Source of the DNA: an uncultured Clostridia bacterium | GTDB taxonomy: Bacteria; Bacillota; Clostridia; Oscillospirales; CAG-272 | Length of the DNA: 36,052 nucleotides | Assembly (NCBI GenBank): GCA_946410595.1 | Contig: CAMKAU010000013.1 | Coordinates: 1-36,052 of the forward strand | Direction: 5' to 3' | Made by a program: the position numbers and the translations under genes | Notes under the pieces: model-generated | Told to the model about the DNA's origin: nothing | The model's database searches: none | What the model saw: the letters and a program-made list of their open reading frames with translations, nothing else | In this document: piece by piece, positions 8,384-15,497 of the stretch | How positions within the stretch are numbered: the stretch's first letter is position 1 | How the letters are laid out: each line of letters starts with the position of its first letter

Positions 8384-8434
8384 ACGGCGCCGGGCGCCGT
8401 TTTTTCCCCTGAAAATGCCTTTCGGCGTTTTTTC

Positions 8435-9793
8435 TCAGTAAATGGCGAGTCGTTTCTGGATCGCCGCCGCCGTCTCCGTGGTCAGAGCGGCGATGAAGTC
8501 CTCGTCCTCCCCTTCCGCCATCACGCGGACCAGCGGCTCGGTGCCGGAGGGCCGGATCACAAGGCGGCCGGAGGAGCCGATCTTCTCCTCGGCGCGGCGG
8601 ACGATCTCCTTGACGTCCGGGTCGGTGAAGAGCGCGATCTTCGCTTCCGGGGAAACGGTGATATTGACCATCTTCTGCGGATATTTTTTCATGACCGTCT
8701 GCAGCTCGGAGAGCTTTTTCTCCGTCCGGATGAGGGTGGAAAGGAGCTGAACGGCGGTCAGCTGCCCGTCGCCGGTGGTGGCGAACTCCCGGATGATGAT
8801 ATGCCCGGACTGCTCGCCGCCGAGGGAATAGCCCTCCAGCTGCATCTGCTCGAGCACGTACCGGTCGCCTACCTTGGTGGCGATGAAGGAAAGCCCGTTC
8901 TCCTCGCAGAACTTGCCGAACCCGAAGTTGGTCATGATCGTGCCGACGACGGTATCGTGCGCGAGCACGCCGCGCCGCTTCATATCCGCCGCCATGACCG
9001 CCATGATGACGTCCCCGTCGATGATCTCGCCGTGGTCGTCCACGCAGAGGAAACGGTCGGCGTCGCCGTCGAAGGCGAGCCCCGCGTCGAGCTTGTGGGA
9101 GATCACGTATTCGCGGAGATTTTCCATATGGGTGGAGCCGCAGTTTTTGTTGATATTAAGCCCGTTTGGGGTGTGGAAAAGCATGTGGCACTCGGCGCCG
9201 AGGCCGCAAAAGAGCTTTTCGGCCGAAACGGAGGCGGAGCCGTTCGCGCAGTCGATCGCCACGCGCAGCCCGTCGAACCGGACGTCCGTGGTGCTCTTGA
9301 TATAGTCGATATAGTCGTCCACGGCGCGATCGGCGTAAAAAACGGTGCCGAGGGAGAGGGGATCCGCGACGGCGCAGGGCGGGGTGTTGTCGAGAACGAC
9401 GGACTCGATCCGCTCCTCCAGCTCGTCCGCGAGCTTAAAGCCCTCGCCGTTGAAGATCTTGATGCCGTTGAACTCCGCGGAGTTGTGCGAGGCGGAGATC
9501 ATCACGCCCGCCGCCGCGCCGTACCTGCGTACGAGGTAGGCGACCGCCGGCGTGGGGACGACGTTGAGCATCAACACGTCCGCGCCGACCGAGCAGATGC
9601 CCGCCGCCAGAGCCGACGCGAGCATCGCGGAGGACTGGCGGGTATCCGTCCCGATCAGGATCTTTTGTTTTTCCTCCCCTTTTTTGGGGAACAGCACGTT
9701 GGCGGCGGCGCGTCCGATCGCAAGCGCGCGCTCACAGGTGAGCATCTCGTTGGCGATCCCGCGTACTCCGTCCGTTCCGAACAGTCTTCCCAT
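8435..9793 (-). CDS. glmM: Phosphoglucosamine mutase
   Basis: GlmM interconverts glucosamine-6-phosphate and glucosamine-1-phosphate for UDP-GlcNAc synthesis. The 452-residue protein has the standard opening MGRLFGTDGVRG, the phosphoserine loop ISASHNSAEFNG (catalytic Ser102, as in E. coli), the metal loop FDGDADR, GGEQSGH for sugar binding and the C-terminal phosphate-binding RPSGTEPLVRVMAE. Start ATG at 9793 follows GAAAGGA. It lies 44 nt after the hexapeptide acetyltransferase gene and precedes the glmS ribozyme, so three consecutive amino-sugar steps are genetically linked, probably from the promoter at 10569-10597. Confidence 0.97.
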   Translation of the reverse strand: MGRLFGTDGVRGIANEMLTCERALAIGRAAANVLFPKKGEEKQKILIGTDTRQSSAMLASALAAGICSVGADVLMLNVVPTPAVAYLVRRYGAAAGVMISASHNSAEFNGIKIFNGEGFKLADELEERIESVVLDNTPPCAVADPLSLGTVFYADRAVDDYIDYIKSTTDVRFDGLRVAIDCANGSASVSAEKLFCGLGAECHMLFHTPNGLNINKNCGSTHMENLREYVISHKLDAGLAFDGDADRFLCVDDHGEIIDGDVIMAVMAADMKRRGVLAHDTVVGTIMTNFGFGKFCEENGLSFIATKVGDRYVLEQMQLEGYSLGGEQSGHIIIREFATTGDGQLTAVQLLSTLIRTEKKLSELQTVMKKYPQKMVNITVSPEAKIALFTDPDVKEIVRRAEEKIGSSGRLVIRPSGTEPLVRVMAEGEDEDFIAALTTETAAAIQKRLAIY

Positions 9794-9837
9794 AACGGTT
9801 GTCCTTTCCTTTCTCCGCAGGCCGCAGAGGACGTTTT

Positions 9838-10503
9838 TTAATCGGGGCGCTTTTTCTCGGTTTTTTCGCCCTTGCAGATGCTGTCCGCCGGGACGACGCC
9901 GCGCACGCGGCAGAGCGGGTAGACGGTGGCGTTCCGCCCGATCACGCTGCCGGGACAGAGGACGCTGTTGCAGCCGACCTCCACCAGATCCCCGACCATC
10001 GAGCCGATCTTGCGCAGACCCGTTTCGATCCGCTCCTCCCCGTCGCGCACGACGATATTTTTGCGGTCGCTTTTGATATTCGAGGTGATGGCGCCGGCGC
10101 CGAGATGCGCCTTGTAGCCGAGGAAGGAATCCCCGACGTAGTTGAAGTGCGGGACCTGCGCGCCGTCGAAGAGAACGGCGTTTTTCATTTCGCAGGAGTT
10201 GCCGAGCACCGCGCCGCGGCCGACGATGGCGGCGGAGCGGATGAAGGCGCAGTGGCGCACCTCCGCCCCCTCCATCACGATGCAGGGGCCGCCGAGATAC
10301 GCCGTCGGCGCGACGGAAGCGGTCCGGGAGACCCAGACGTCCTCCCCGCGCTTTTCATATTCTTCTTCCGGGAGGGTCGCGCCGAGCGCGCGGATAAAAT
10401 CCTTCAGCCCCGCCAGCGCTTCCCACGGATACTCGGTCTCCGCGAGGAGCGGAGCGGCGGCGGTTTTGGTCAGGTCGAACAGCTCTTTCGTTTTCGGGAT
10501 CAT
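9838..10503 (-). CDS. GlmU acetyltransferase-like left-handed beta-helix protein
   Basis: A 221-residue hexapeptide-repeat protein corresponding to the C-terminal acetyltransferase half of GlmU. Residues about 55-205 give left-handed beta-helix repeats. VPHFNYVGDSFLGYKAHLGA and the following GAITSNIKSD match the GlmU active-site region, with His119 in the place of the catalytic histidine. The N-terminal uridylyltransferase domain is absent; about 50 residues of unrelated helix precede the repeats. Likely role: acetyl-CoA-dependent N-acetylation of glucosamine-1-phosphate, made by the neighbouring GlmM. A separate uridylyltransferase would then be needed elsewhere. Clostridial homologues are often labelled UDP-N-acetylglucosamine pyrophosphorylase, which the domain content here does not support. 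First gene after the 10569-10597 promoter. Confidence 0.85.
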   Translation of the reverse strand: MIPKTKELFDLTKTAAAPLLAETEYPWEALAGLKDFIRALGATLPEEEYEKRGEDVWVSRTASVAPTAYLGGPCIVMEGAEVRHCAFIRSAAIVGRGAVLGNSCEMKNAVLFDGAQVPHFNYVGDSFLGYKAHLGAGAITSNIKSDRKNIVVRDGEERIETGLRKIGSMVGDLVEVGCNSVLCPGSVIGRNATVYPLCRVRGVVPADSICKGEKTEKKRPD

Positions 10504-10568
10504 GGCGTCTTCTTTCTCCGGCAGAGCGGCGCTCTTCTTTTCCGCGCCGCGCCGGACGTATTCGTTTC

Positions 10569-10597
10569 AGTATAGCACGCCGTTTCCCCGATGTCAA
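10569..10597 (-). promoter_or_regulatory. Sigma-A promoter for the amino-sugar block
   Basis: Minus strand TTGACA (10597-10592), 17-nt spacer, TATACT (10574-10569). It lies about 65 nt before the acetyltransferase start at 10503 and probably drives that gene, glmM and glmS. Confidence 0.85.
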
Positions 10598-10620
10598 GCA
10601 GACGAACGGGCAAAACGGAA

Positions 10621-10653
10621 GAAAAATCCCCGCTCGCGGGGGAGGAAGCGGGG
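10621..10653 (-). terminator. Terminator after the YgjV-family gene
   Basis: On the minus strand CCCCGCT (10653-10647) can pair with AGCGGGG (10634-10628), followed by ATTTTTC. A tighter alternative stem, CCCCG-CGAG-CGGGG, uses the same descending arm. It closes the CNNM/CNNM/YgjV operon. Confidence 0.7.
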
Positions 10654-10670
10654 AGGGAAAAACGCGCCGG

Positions 10671-11222
10671 TTACGCTTTTTTGCGGAAAAAGAAACGGAG
10701 ATAGGAAACGATGATCGAAACGACGACCATCGTTTCGGTGAACACGCCCGCCCAGGCGTGTGTGAAAAGGTTGTAAAGCAGCCACATGGGCGAGCAGGCG
10801 AAAAGGTTGACCCGCCGCAGAAAGAGGGGGTCGGAGCGCCAGAGCGCAAAGATGAACAGGATCATCGAAACGGGCGGCAGCAGGGAGAGGGGCCCGTCGC
10901 AGGAGAGGACGGCGGCGGCGAGAAAGAGGAGAACGAACCCCCACACCCAGGGAGAGCGGAAGGAGGAGGCGTCCTTTTTTTCTCCCGGCAGAACGCCGCG
11001 CTTTGCCCGCAGATAGACGGCGACGCGCAGAAAAACGCCGCACAGGTTGGTCAGAGCGCCGGAAAAGGCGCCGAGAAAGACGAACTGCAGCCCGAACAGG
11101 ACGCTTGACGCGATCTGAAAAAAGAGAAGGCGCCGCAGATCCTTGAACTGGAAGGAAAAGATGATGAGAAAGGAGGCGATCCCCCCGACGACGTGGGGCA
11201 GGACGCTGTGAACAAAATCCAT
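10671..11222 (-). CDS. YgjV-family inner membrane protein
   Basis: A 183-residue membrane protein with about five or six hydrophobic segments. It matches the YgjV (Imp-YgjV) family of unknown function: HVVGGIASFLIIFSFQFKD near the start, a central hydrophobic block with LLPPVSMILFIFALWRSD, and FACSPMWLLYNLFTHAWAGV before a last helix. The basic end, RFFFRKKA, is probably cytoplasmic. It is third in a transcript with two CNNM/CBS proteins, 18 nt after the second. Family assignment is moderately sure; no function can be given. Confidence 0.8.
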   Translation of the reverse strand: MDFVHSVLPHVVGGIASFLIIFSFQFKDLRRLLFFQIASSVLFGLQFVFLGAFSGALTNLCGVFLRVAVYLRAKRGVLPGEKKDASSFRSPWVWGFVLLFLAAAVLSCDGPLSLLPPVSMILFIFALWRSDPLFLRRVNLFACSPMWLLYNLFTHAWAGVFTETMVVVSIIVSYLRFFFRKKA

Positions 11223-11240
11223 AAAAACGCTCTCGGAGCT

Positions 11241-12527
11241 TTATTCTTCGTCTTCTTCCGTTTCCGGCGTGAGAAGGACGGTGAGTTTCATCACCCGCAT
11301 ATCCGCCATCTCGGCGATGACGATGCAGAGGTTTTTGTAGGTAAAGCTGTCGCCCTCGTGCGGCTCGCCCTCGAGCATCTCGATCGCCCAGCCGCCGACG
11401 GTGGTGTAGTCGGACTCGAAATCCCGGTCGTCCACCTCCAGCTCCTCAAAAAAGTCGGAGACGTTCATATCGCCGGAGACCTCGTAGGTGTTCTCCGCCG
11501 TCTTGACGATCTCGGTCTTGATCTCGTCGCTTTCGTCCCAGATATCGCCGACGATCTCCTCCAGCACGTCCTCAAGCGTCACCAGCCCCAGCGTGCCGCC
11601 GAACTCGTCGGTGACGATGGCGAGGTGCTGCTGTTTCGCGCGCATCTGCCGCAGCGCGGCGGGGAGATGCATCGCCTTGTGGAAGAAGATCGGCTCGGTG
11701 CAGAGGGAGGAAACGTCGACCTGCTCGCAGCCCTTTTCCGCCACTTCCTTGAAGTAGTTGTTGAGGTGGAGAACGCCGACGATCTCGTCGATGCTGTCCC
11801 GGTAAACGGGCAGACGGGAGAAGGTGGATTTCATCGCGACCGCGAGGGTCTTTTTCGGGTCGTCCTCGAGATCGACCGTGACCATATCGGTCCGGGGGGT
11901 GAGGATCTCGCCGAGGGTCGTTTCGTGGAACTCGATCGCCGACTGGAGGATCTCGCTGCTGCCCTCGTCGATGACCTTTTCCTCCTCCGCCGTCTCGATG
12001 ATGCTGACAAGCTCGTCTTCGGTCACGGTGGGCTCGGTCTCGCCCGGTTCCTCGCCGCGCGCGCGGGCGATCAGGCGGATGATCGCCGTGGAAAGGAGGA
12101 TCACGGGATAAAAGAGGAGGATCGTAAGCCGGATCGGGAGCGCCACGAGACGGGCGACCGCGTCCGGCTTGTTCGCCGCGATCAGCTTCGGCGTGATCTC
12201 GCCGAAGATGAGGATCACGACCGTCATCACCGCGGTCGAAACGACGGCGGCGAGCTCCGTGTTGCCGGAGAGCAGCTGCAAGAAGAGCAGGGTGGAAACG
12301 GAGGAACAGAGGATATTGACGAGGTTGTTGCCGACAAGGACGCCGGAGAGCATCCGGTCGTAGTCGGAGGCGACCTTCAGCGCGCGGCGCGCCTTTTTAT
12401 CGCCTTCCTCCGCCGCCTTCGTGAGGCGGAGCTTGTTGGCCGCGGTCAGCGCCAGCTCCGAGCCGGAGAAAAAGGCGGAGAGCAGGACGCAGATCACGAT
12501 GATCAGAATCTGAACGGGACGGCTCAT
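11241..12527 (-). CDS. CNNM/CBS/CorC-HlyC domain membrane protein (second of pair)
   Basis: A 428-residue hemolysin-family (CNNM) protein. An N-terminal transmembrane CNNM domain covers about residues 1-190, starting with a helix and FFSGSELALTAANKLRL, typical of the family. The acidic linker VTEDELVSIIETAEEEKVI leads to a CBS pair (about 205-330; ILTPRTDMV, DEFGGTLGLVTLEDVLEEIVGDIWDE) and a CorC/HlyC C-terminal domain. Relatives act in magnesium or cobalt homeostasis, probably Mg2+/Na+ exchange with CBS sensing of ATP-Mg; transport here is inference. It overlaps the upstream paralogue by 4 nt (ATGA), so translation is coupled. Confidence 0.93.
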   Translation of the reverse strand: MSRPVQILIIVICVLLSAFFSGSELALTAANKLRLTKAAEEGDKKARRALKVASDYDRMLSGVLVGNNLVNILCSSVSTLLFLQLLSGNTELAAVVSTAVMTVVILIFGEITPKLIAANKPDAVARLVALPIRLTILLFYPVILLSTAIIRLIARARGEEPGETEPTVTEDELVSIIETAEEEKVIDEGSSEILQSAIEFHETTLGEILTPRTDMVTVDLEDDPKKTLAVAMKSTFSRLPVYRDSIDEIVGVLHLNNYFKEVAEKGCEQVDVSSLCTEPIFFHKAMHLPAALRQMRAKQQHLAIVTDEFGGTLGLVTLEDVLEEIVGDIWDESDEIKTEIVKTAENTYEVSGDMNVSDFFEELEVDDRDFESDYTTVGGWAIEMLEGEPHEGDSFTYKNLCIVIAEMADMRVMKLTVLLTPETEEDEE

Positions 12528-13864
12528 TTCGCTCCCTCCTTTGCGGCGGGAGCGGGGGCGGGCTCCGCTTTTTTCTTTTTATCGGGAACGCGCAGGCGCA
12601 GGATCACGCGGGAGAGCTTGCCCTCTCCGTCAAAATCGGAGGCCTCCACGGTAAGCGAGCCGTAGCGGAAGCTCTCCTCCTCCTCGGGGAAATGCCCGAG
12701 CGCCTCGATCATCCAGACGGCGAGCGGCTTTTGCGTGAGGCGGGGATCCCTCGTGCGGACGCCCATCCGCCCGAGCGCCTCGCCGACGGTCATCGTCGCG
12801 CTCACGTCGTAGGCGTAACCGCCCAGCTTGATGAAGTTTTCGTCCACCACGTCGCCCTCGTCCCAGATCTCGCCGACGAGCTCCTCGAGGAAGTCCTCGA
12901 TCGTGGCGATGCCGAGGGTATGCCCCTCGTCGTCCTTGACGACCGCCATATAGATCTTGGAGCTGCGCATCGAGTCAAAAAGCCCGTGGATCGGGGTATC
13001 GGGCGCGACGATAAGCGGCCGGTAGAGAATGGAACGGACGTCCAGCCGGTCGCGGGAAATGTATTTGCGGAGAAAGGTCCGGATCGGCAGAACGCCGATC
13101 ACGTTGTCCGGGTCGTTTTCGTAGATCGGGATGCGGGAATGACGCGTCTTTTTGATCGCCTCGAGGATCTTTTCCTTCGGGAGGCGGACGTCGAGCGCTT
13201 CCATATCCTCCCGCACGGTCATCACCTCGGAGACCGCGGTGTCGGAAAACTCGATCGCCGACTGCAGAAGATCGCTGCGCTCCTCGTCAAGCACCCCTTC
13301 CTCCTCGCCGTTTTCGATGATGGTGACGAGCTCATCTTCGGTATAAGTGGGGTCATCCGAGGGGGGAAAGATCTTTTTGAGGATCGCCGAGATCCCCTGG
13401 AAGAGGAACGCCGCGGGAAAGAGGAGCGTCATGATCACGCGCAGAGAGCCCGCGAGCGCGCAGGCGGTCTTTTCCGCGTTGGCTTTGGCAAAGGATTTGG
13501 GGATCAGCTCGCTCACAAAGAAGACCAGCACGGTCGTAACGGCCGTGGCGTAGGTGGTGACGGTCCCCTCGCCGGCAACGTCCGCGCCGTAGACATTTTC
13601 CCACACGGCAAGCCCCAGCACGGTGGAGAGCGAGGCGCAGCCGATGTGCATGAGATTGGTGCCGATCAGAAGGGTCGTCAGCGCCCGATCGAACTTTGCG
13701 GAGATCGAGAGGGCGGCTTTTGCTTTTTTATCTCCGTCCTCCGCCATCGCGCGGAGACGGATCCTGTTTACGGCCGAATAGGCGCTTTCCGCGGCGGCGA
13801 AATACGCCCCGCCAAGCAAAAACAAAAGATAGAGAAGTAATCGCGGCCAACTGTCGCCGTCCAT
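12524..13864 (-). CDS. CNNM/CBS/CorC-HlyC domain membrane protein (first of pair)
   Basis: A 446-residue paralogue of the next gene with the same layout: CNNM transmembrane domain (FAAAESAYSAVNRIRL near the start), linker YTEDELVTIIENGEEEGVLD, CBS pair (VMTVREDMEALDV, TLGIATIEDFLEELVGEIWDE) and CorC/HlyC domain, then a Lys/Ala/Pro tail. The two may form a heteromer, as tandem copies in other Firmicutes are thought to. The ATG at 13864 has only a distant AAAGGA (about 17 nt upstream), but in-frame upstream starts are blocked by a TGA, so the start stands. It is transcribed from a near-consensus promoter at 13940-13968. Confidence 0.92.
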   Translation of the reverse strand: MDGDSWPRLLLYLLFLLGGAYFAAAESAYSAVNRIRLRAMAEDGDKKAKAALSISAKFDRALTTLLIGTNLMHIGCASLSTVLGLAVWENVYGADVAGEGTVTTYATAVTTVLVFFVSELIPKSFAKANAEKTACALAGSLRVIMTLLFPAAFLFQGISAILKKIFPPSDDPTYTEDELVTIIENGEEEGVLDEERSDLLQSAIEFSDTAVSEVMTVREDMEALDVRLPKEKILEAIKKTRHSRIPIYENDPDNVIGVLPIRTFLRKYISRDRLDVRSILYRPLIVAPDTPIHGLFDSMRSSKIYMAVVKDDEGHTLGIATIEDFLEELVGEIWDEGDVVDENFIKLGGYAYDVSATMTVGEALGRMGVRTRDPRLTQKPLAVWMIEALGHFPEEEESFRYGSLTVEASDFDGEGKLSRVILRLRVPDKKKKAEPAPAPAAKEGAK

Positions 13865-13939
13865 GTAGGGAGATCAACATCCTTTCAGCGGTCGGATTTT
13901 TGCCGGAGCAAATCCCGCTTTTTTTGCATATTACAGTTT

Positions 13940-13968
13940 ATTATAAAGGTTTCCCCGCTTTTTGTCAA
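13940..13968 (-). promoter_or_regulatory. Consensus sigma-A promoter of the CNNM operon
   Basis: Minus strand TTGACA (13968-13963), 17-nt spacer, TATAAT (13945-13940): both hexamers consensus. The predicted leader to 13864 is about 70 nt and shows no recognised riboswitch, notably no M-box-like length. Confidence 0.92.
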
Positions 13969-13998
13969 GCGGGCAAAACCGCCGAAAACGGACGGCAG

Positions 13999-14040
13999 AA
14001 GGCGGGAAAAACCGCTTTACCCGGTTTTTCCCGCCTTTTT
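13999..14040 (-). terminator. Terminator of the lipoprotein esterase gene
   Basis: A perfect 16-bp stem pairs 13999-14014 with 14022-14037 around a 7-nt loop, just beyond the stop at 14050. Runs of five A and five T lie inside the stem. T-rich sequence flanks the plus-strand side (14036-14040), so it may work in both directions. Confidence 0.8.
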
Positions 14041-14049
14041 CCCCGTTTT

Positions 14050-15288
14050 TCAGCGTCTTTTGGAGAAAAGCCAGTCAAAAAGCCCCTCGGTGTCCGCCGT
14101 GGCGCTCCAGATGCCGTGCCCCGCTCCCTCGAAGGCGGTAAAGCGCACCTCAAGGCCGGGCGCCTTCTCCGCGAGCGCCGCCTTCATCACCTCGGCGCTC
14201 TCATAGGGGACGGCGGTATCCGCCGTGCCGTGGAAGATCCAGAGCGGCGTATCGTACCGCTCGGCGTGGTCGGCGTCCCCCGCGCCGGCGGCAAGCGCCG
14301 CGCCGGCGAACACGCCGGGATGCCGGCAAAGCGTGAAGTAAACGCCGAAGGCGCCCATGCTCATCCCGTAGGTATAAAGGCGGGACCGGTCGACCGGGTA
14401 AGAGGCGAGCGTCGCCTCAAAGAGCTCCCACGCCGCCGCCATATAGGGGGTCGTCTCGCCGTTCGTAAAGTCGTACTTCACCGCCTTCCAGGTCTTGGCG
14501 GGGACCCACTGGGCGGTCTTCGGGCAGCAGGGAGCGACGACGATCATCTCCTCCGCGTACCGGCTGTTTTCCAGATTCCGCAGAAACTTCGCCTCGCCCG
14601 TATAGATGTGGGAGTTATCGTCGCAGCGCACGCCGGCGCTGTGCAGGAAGAACAGGCAGCCGTAGCTCTTTTCGGGGTCGTAGTTTTTCGGGAGCCAGAG
14701 CTGGTAGAGCAGCTCGATCCCGTTCTCAGCCGGGAAGACAGCGGGATTCCAGCCCGCTTTGAAATCGTTTGAAAGCATCTCGCAGGTTCCTTTCACATCC
14801 AGGTCGCGGGGGATCGCGATCCGATCCTTCGCGTTCTCAAAATAGGTCTGATAAAGCCGCTTGGCCCCTTCGCGCGCCGCGGCGTTCGAGCCGCCGGCGA
14901 CCACGATCTTTTCCCCGATCACGGTGATCCGGTACTCGGCGACGCCGAGCCCCTCGCCCGCCGTCCGGGATTCCGGACGGTCCGTTTTGCCGAGGAGGAT
15001 CTCCTTTTCCTCGGGATCGGCGCTCCCCTCCGCGCGGATGAAAAGCTGCCGGCCGCTGACGGTGTAGCCCTCGCTTTTCATGCGGGTCGCCTGTTCGCGC
15101 AGCGCGGAGGCGCCGGAGGGGACGACGAAGACGTAGTACGCGCCCGCCCCGTCGGCAACGATCAGGTCGTCTCCGGGCGGCGATCCGCTCTCCGCCGGCG
15201 GATCCGTTCCGGCGGGCGGCGCGGGGACCTTTGCGCAGGCGCCGAGCAGCAGGCAAAGCAAGAGACAGAGGGCAAGCGTTCGTTTCAT
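14050..15288 (-). CDS. Lipoprotein esterase, alpha/beta hydrolase fold
   Basis: A 412-residue exported lipoprotein: hydrophobic signal and lipobox LLGAC (Cys18), then a Pro/Gly-rich linker. Residues about 48-150 form a small alpha/beta module (EEKEILLGKTDRPES, VIGEKIVVAGG) of a kind seen before catalytic domains in clostridial surface proteins. Residues about 185-412 are an esterase domain with oxyanion FFLHSAG, nucleophile Ser310 in GMSMGA, Asp357 in HGTAD and His391 in GAGHG. It is a paralogue of the hydrolase at 206-991. A feruloyl/acetyl-xylan-type or similar extracellular esterase is plausible; substrate not shown. Single gene with its own promoter (15320-15349) and terminator, divergent from the GH42 gene. 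Confidence 0.87.
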   Translation of the reverse strand: MKRTLALCLLLCLLLGACAKVPAPPAGTDPPAESGSPPGDDLIVADGAGAYYVFVVPSGASALREQATRMKSEGYTVSGRQLFIRAEGSADPEEKEILLGKTDRPESRTAGEGLGVAEYRITVIGEKIVVAGGSNAAAREGAKRLYQTYFENAKDRIAIPRDLDVKGTCEMLSNDFKAGWNPAVFPAENGIELLYQLWLPKNYDPEKSYGCLFFLHSAGVRCDDNSHIYTGEAKFLRNLENSRYAEEMIVVAPCCPKTAQWVPAKTWKAVKYDFTNGETTPYMAAAWELFEATLASYPVDRSRLYTYGMSMGAFGVYFTLCRHPGVFAGAALAAGAGDADHAERYDTPLWIFHGTADTAVPYESAEVMKAALAEKAPGLEVRFTAFEGAGHGIWSATADTEGLFDWLFSKRR

Positions 15289-15319
15289 CGTTCGTTTCCT
15301 TTCCGTTTTTTCTGTTTCT

Positions 15320-15349
15320 ATTATAAATGAGATCCGGCCGCCCTGTCAA
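15320..15349 (-). promoter_or_regulatory. Sigma-A promoter of the lipoprotein esterase
   Basis: Minus strand TTGACA (15349-15344), 18-nt spacer, TATAAT (15325-15320), about 32 nt upstream of the start at 15288. Confidence 0.85.
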
Positions 15350-15422
15350 TAAAAACCGCCGTTTTGACGCAAAACGCCCCCGGCGGCTTTTCCCCGAGTT
15401 CCCTCTTTTTGCGGGAACGGGC

Positions 15423-15451
15423 TTGAAATAAACGGCGAAAAACGATATAAT
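15423..15451 (+). promoter_or_regulatory. Sigma-A promoter of the GH42 gene
   Basis: TTGAAA (15423-15428), 17-nt spacer, TATAAT (15446-15451), 46 nt before the ATG at 15498. It sits about 75 bp from the divergent esterase promoter, without overlap. Confidence 0.88.
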
Positions 15452-15497
15452 AAAGAAAAAAGCGGCCCGCAAAAAAACGAAGCGAAAGGAACAAGCG

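Noticed and set aside
8384..8410. Hairpin followed by T6 on the plus strand near the glmS ribozyme
   Set aside because: No plus-strand gene ends here. The inverted repeat is more likely part of, or adjacent to, the ribozyme's 5' flank.
10594..11043. Alternative minus-strand frame overlapping the YgjV-family gene
   Set aside because: Arg/Ser/Pro-rich translation without membrane pattern; the overlapping frame gives a coherent membrane protein.
13865..13939. Magnesium riboswitch in the CNNM operon leader
   Set aside because: The leader is only about 70 nt and shows none of the conserved M-box or ykkC-like segments.
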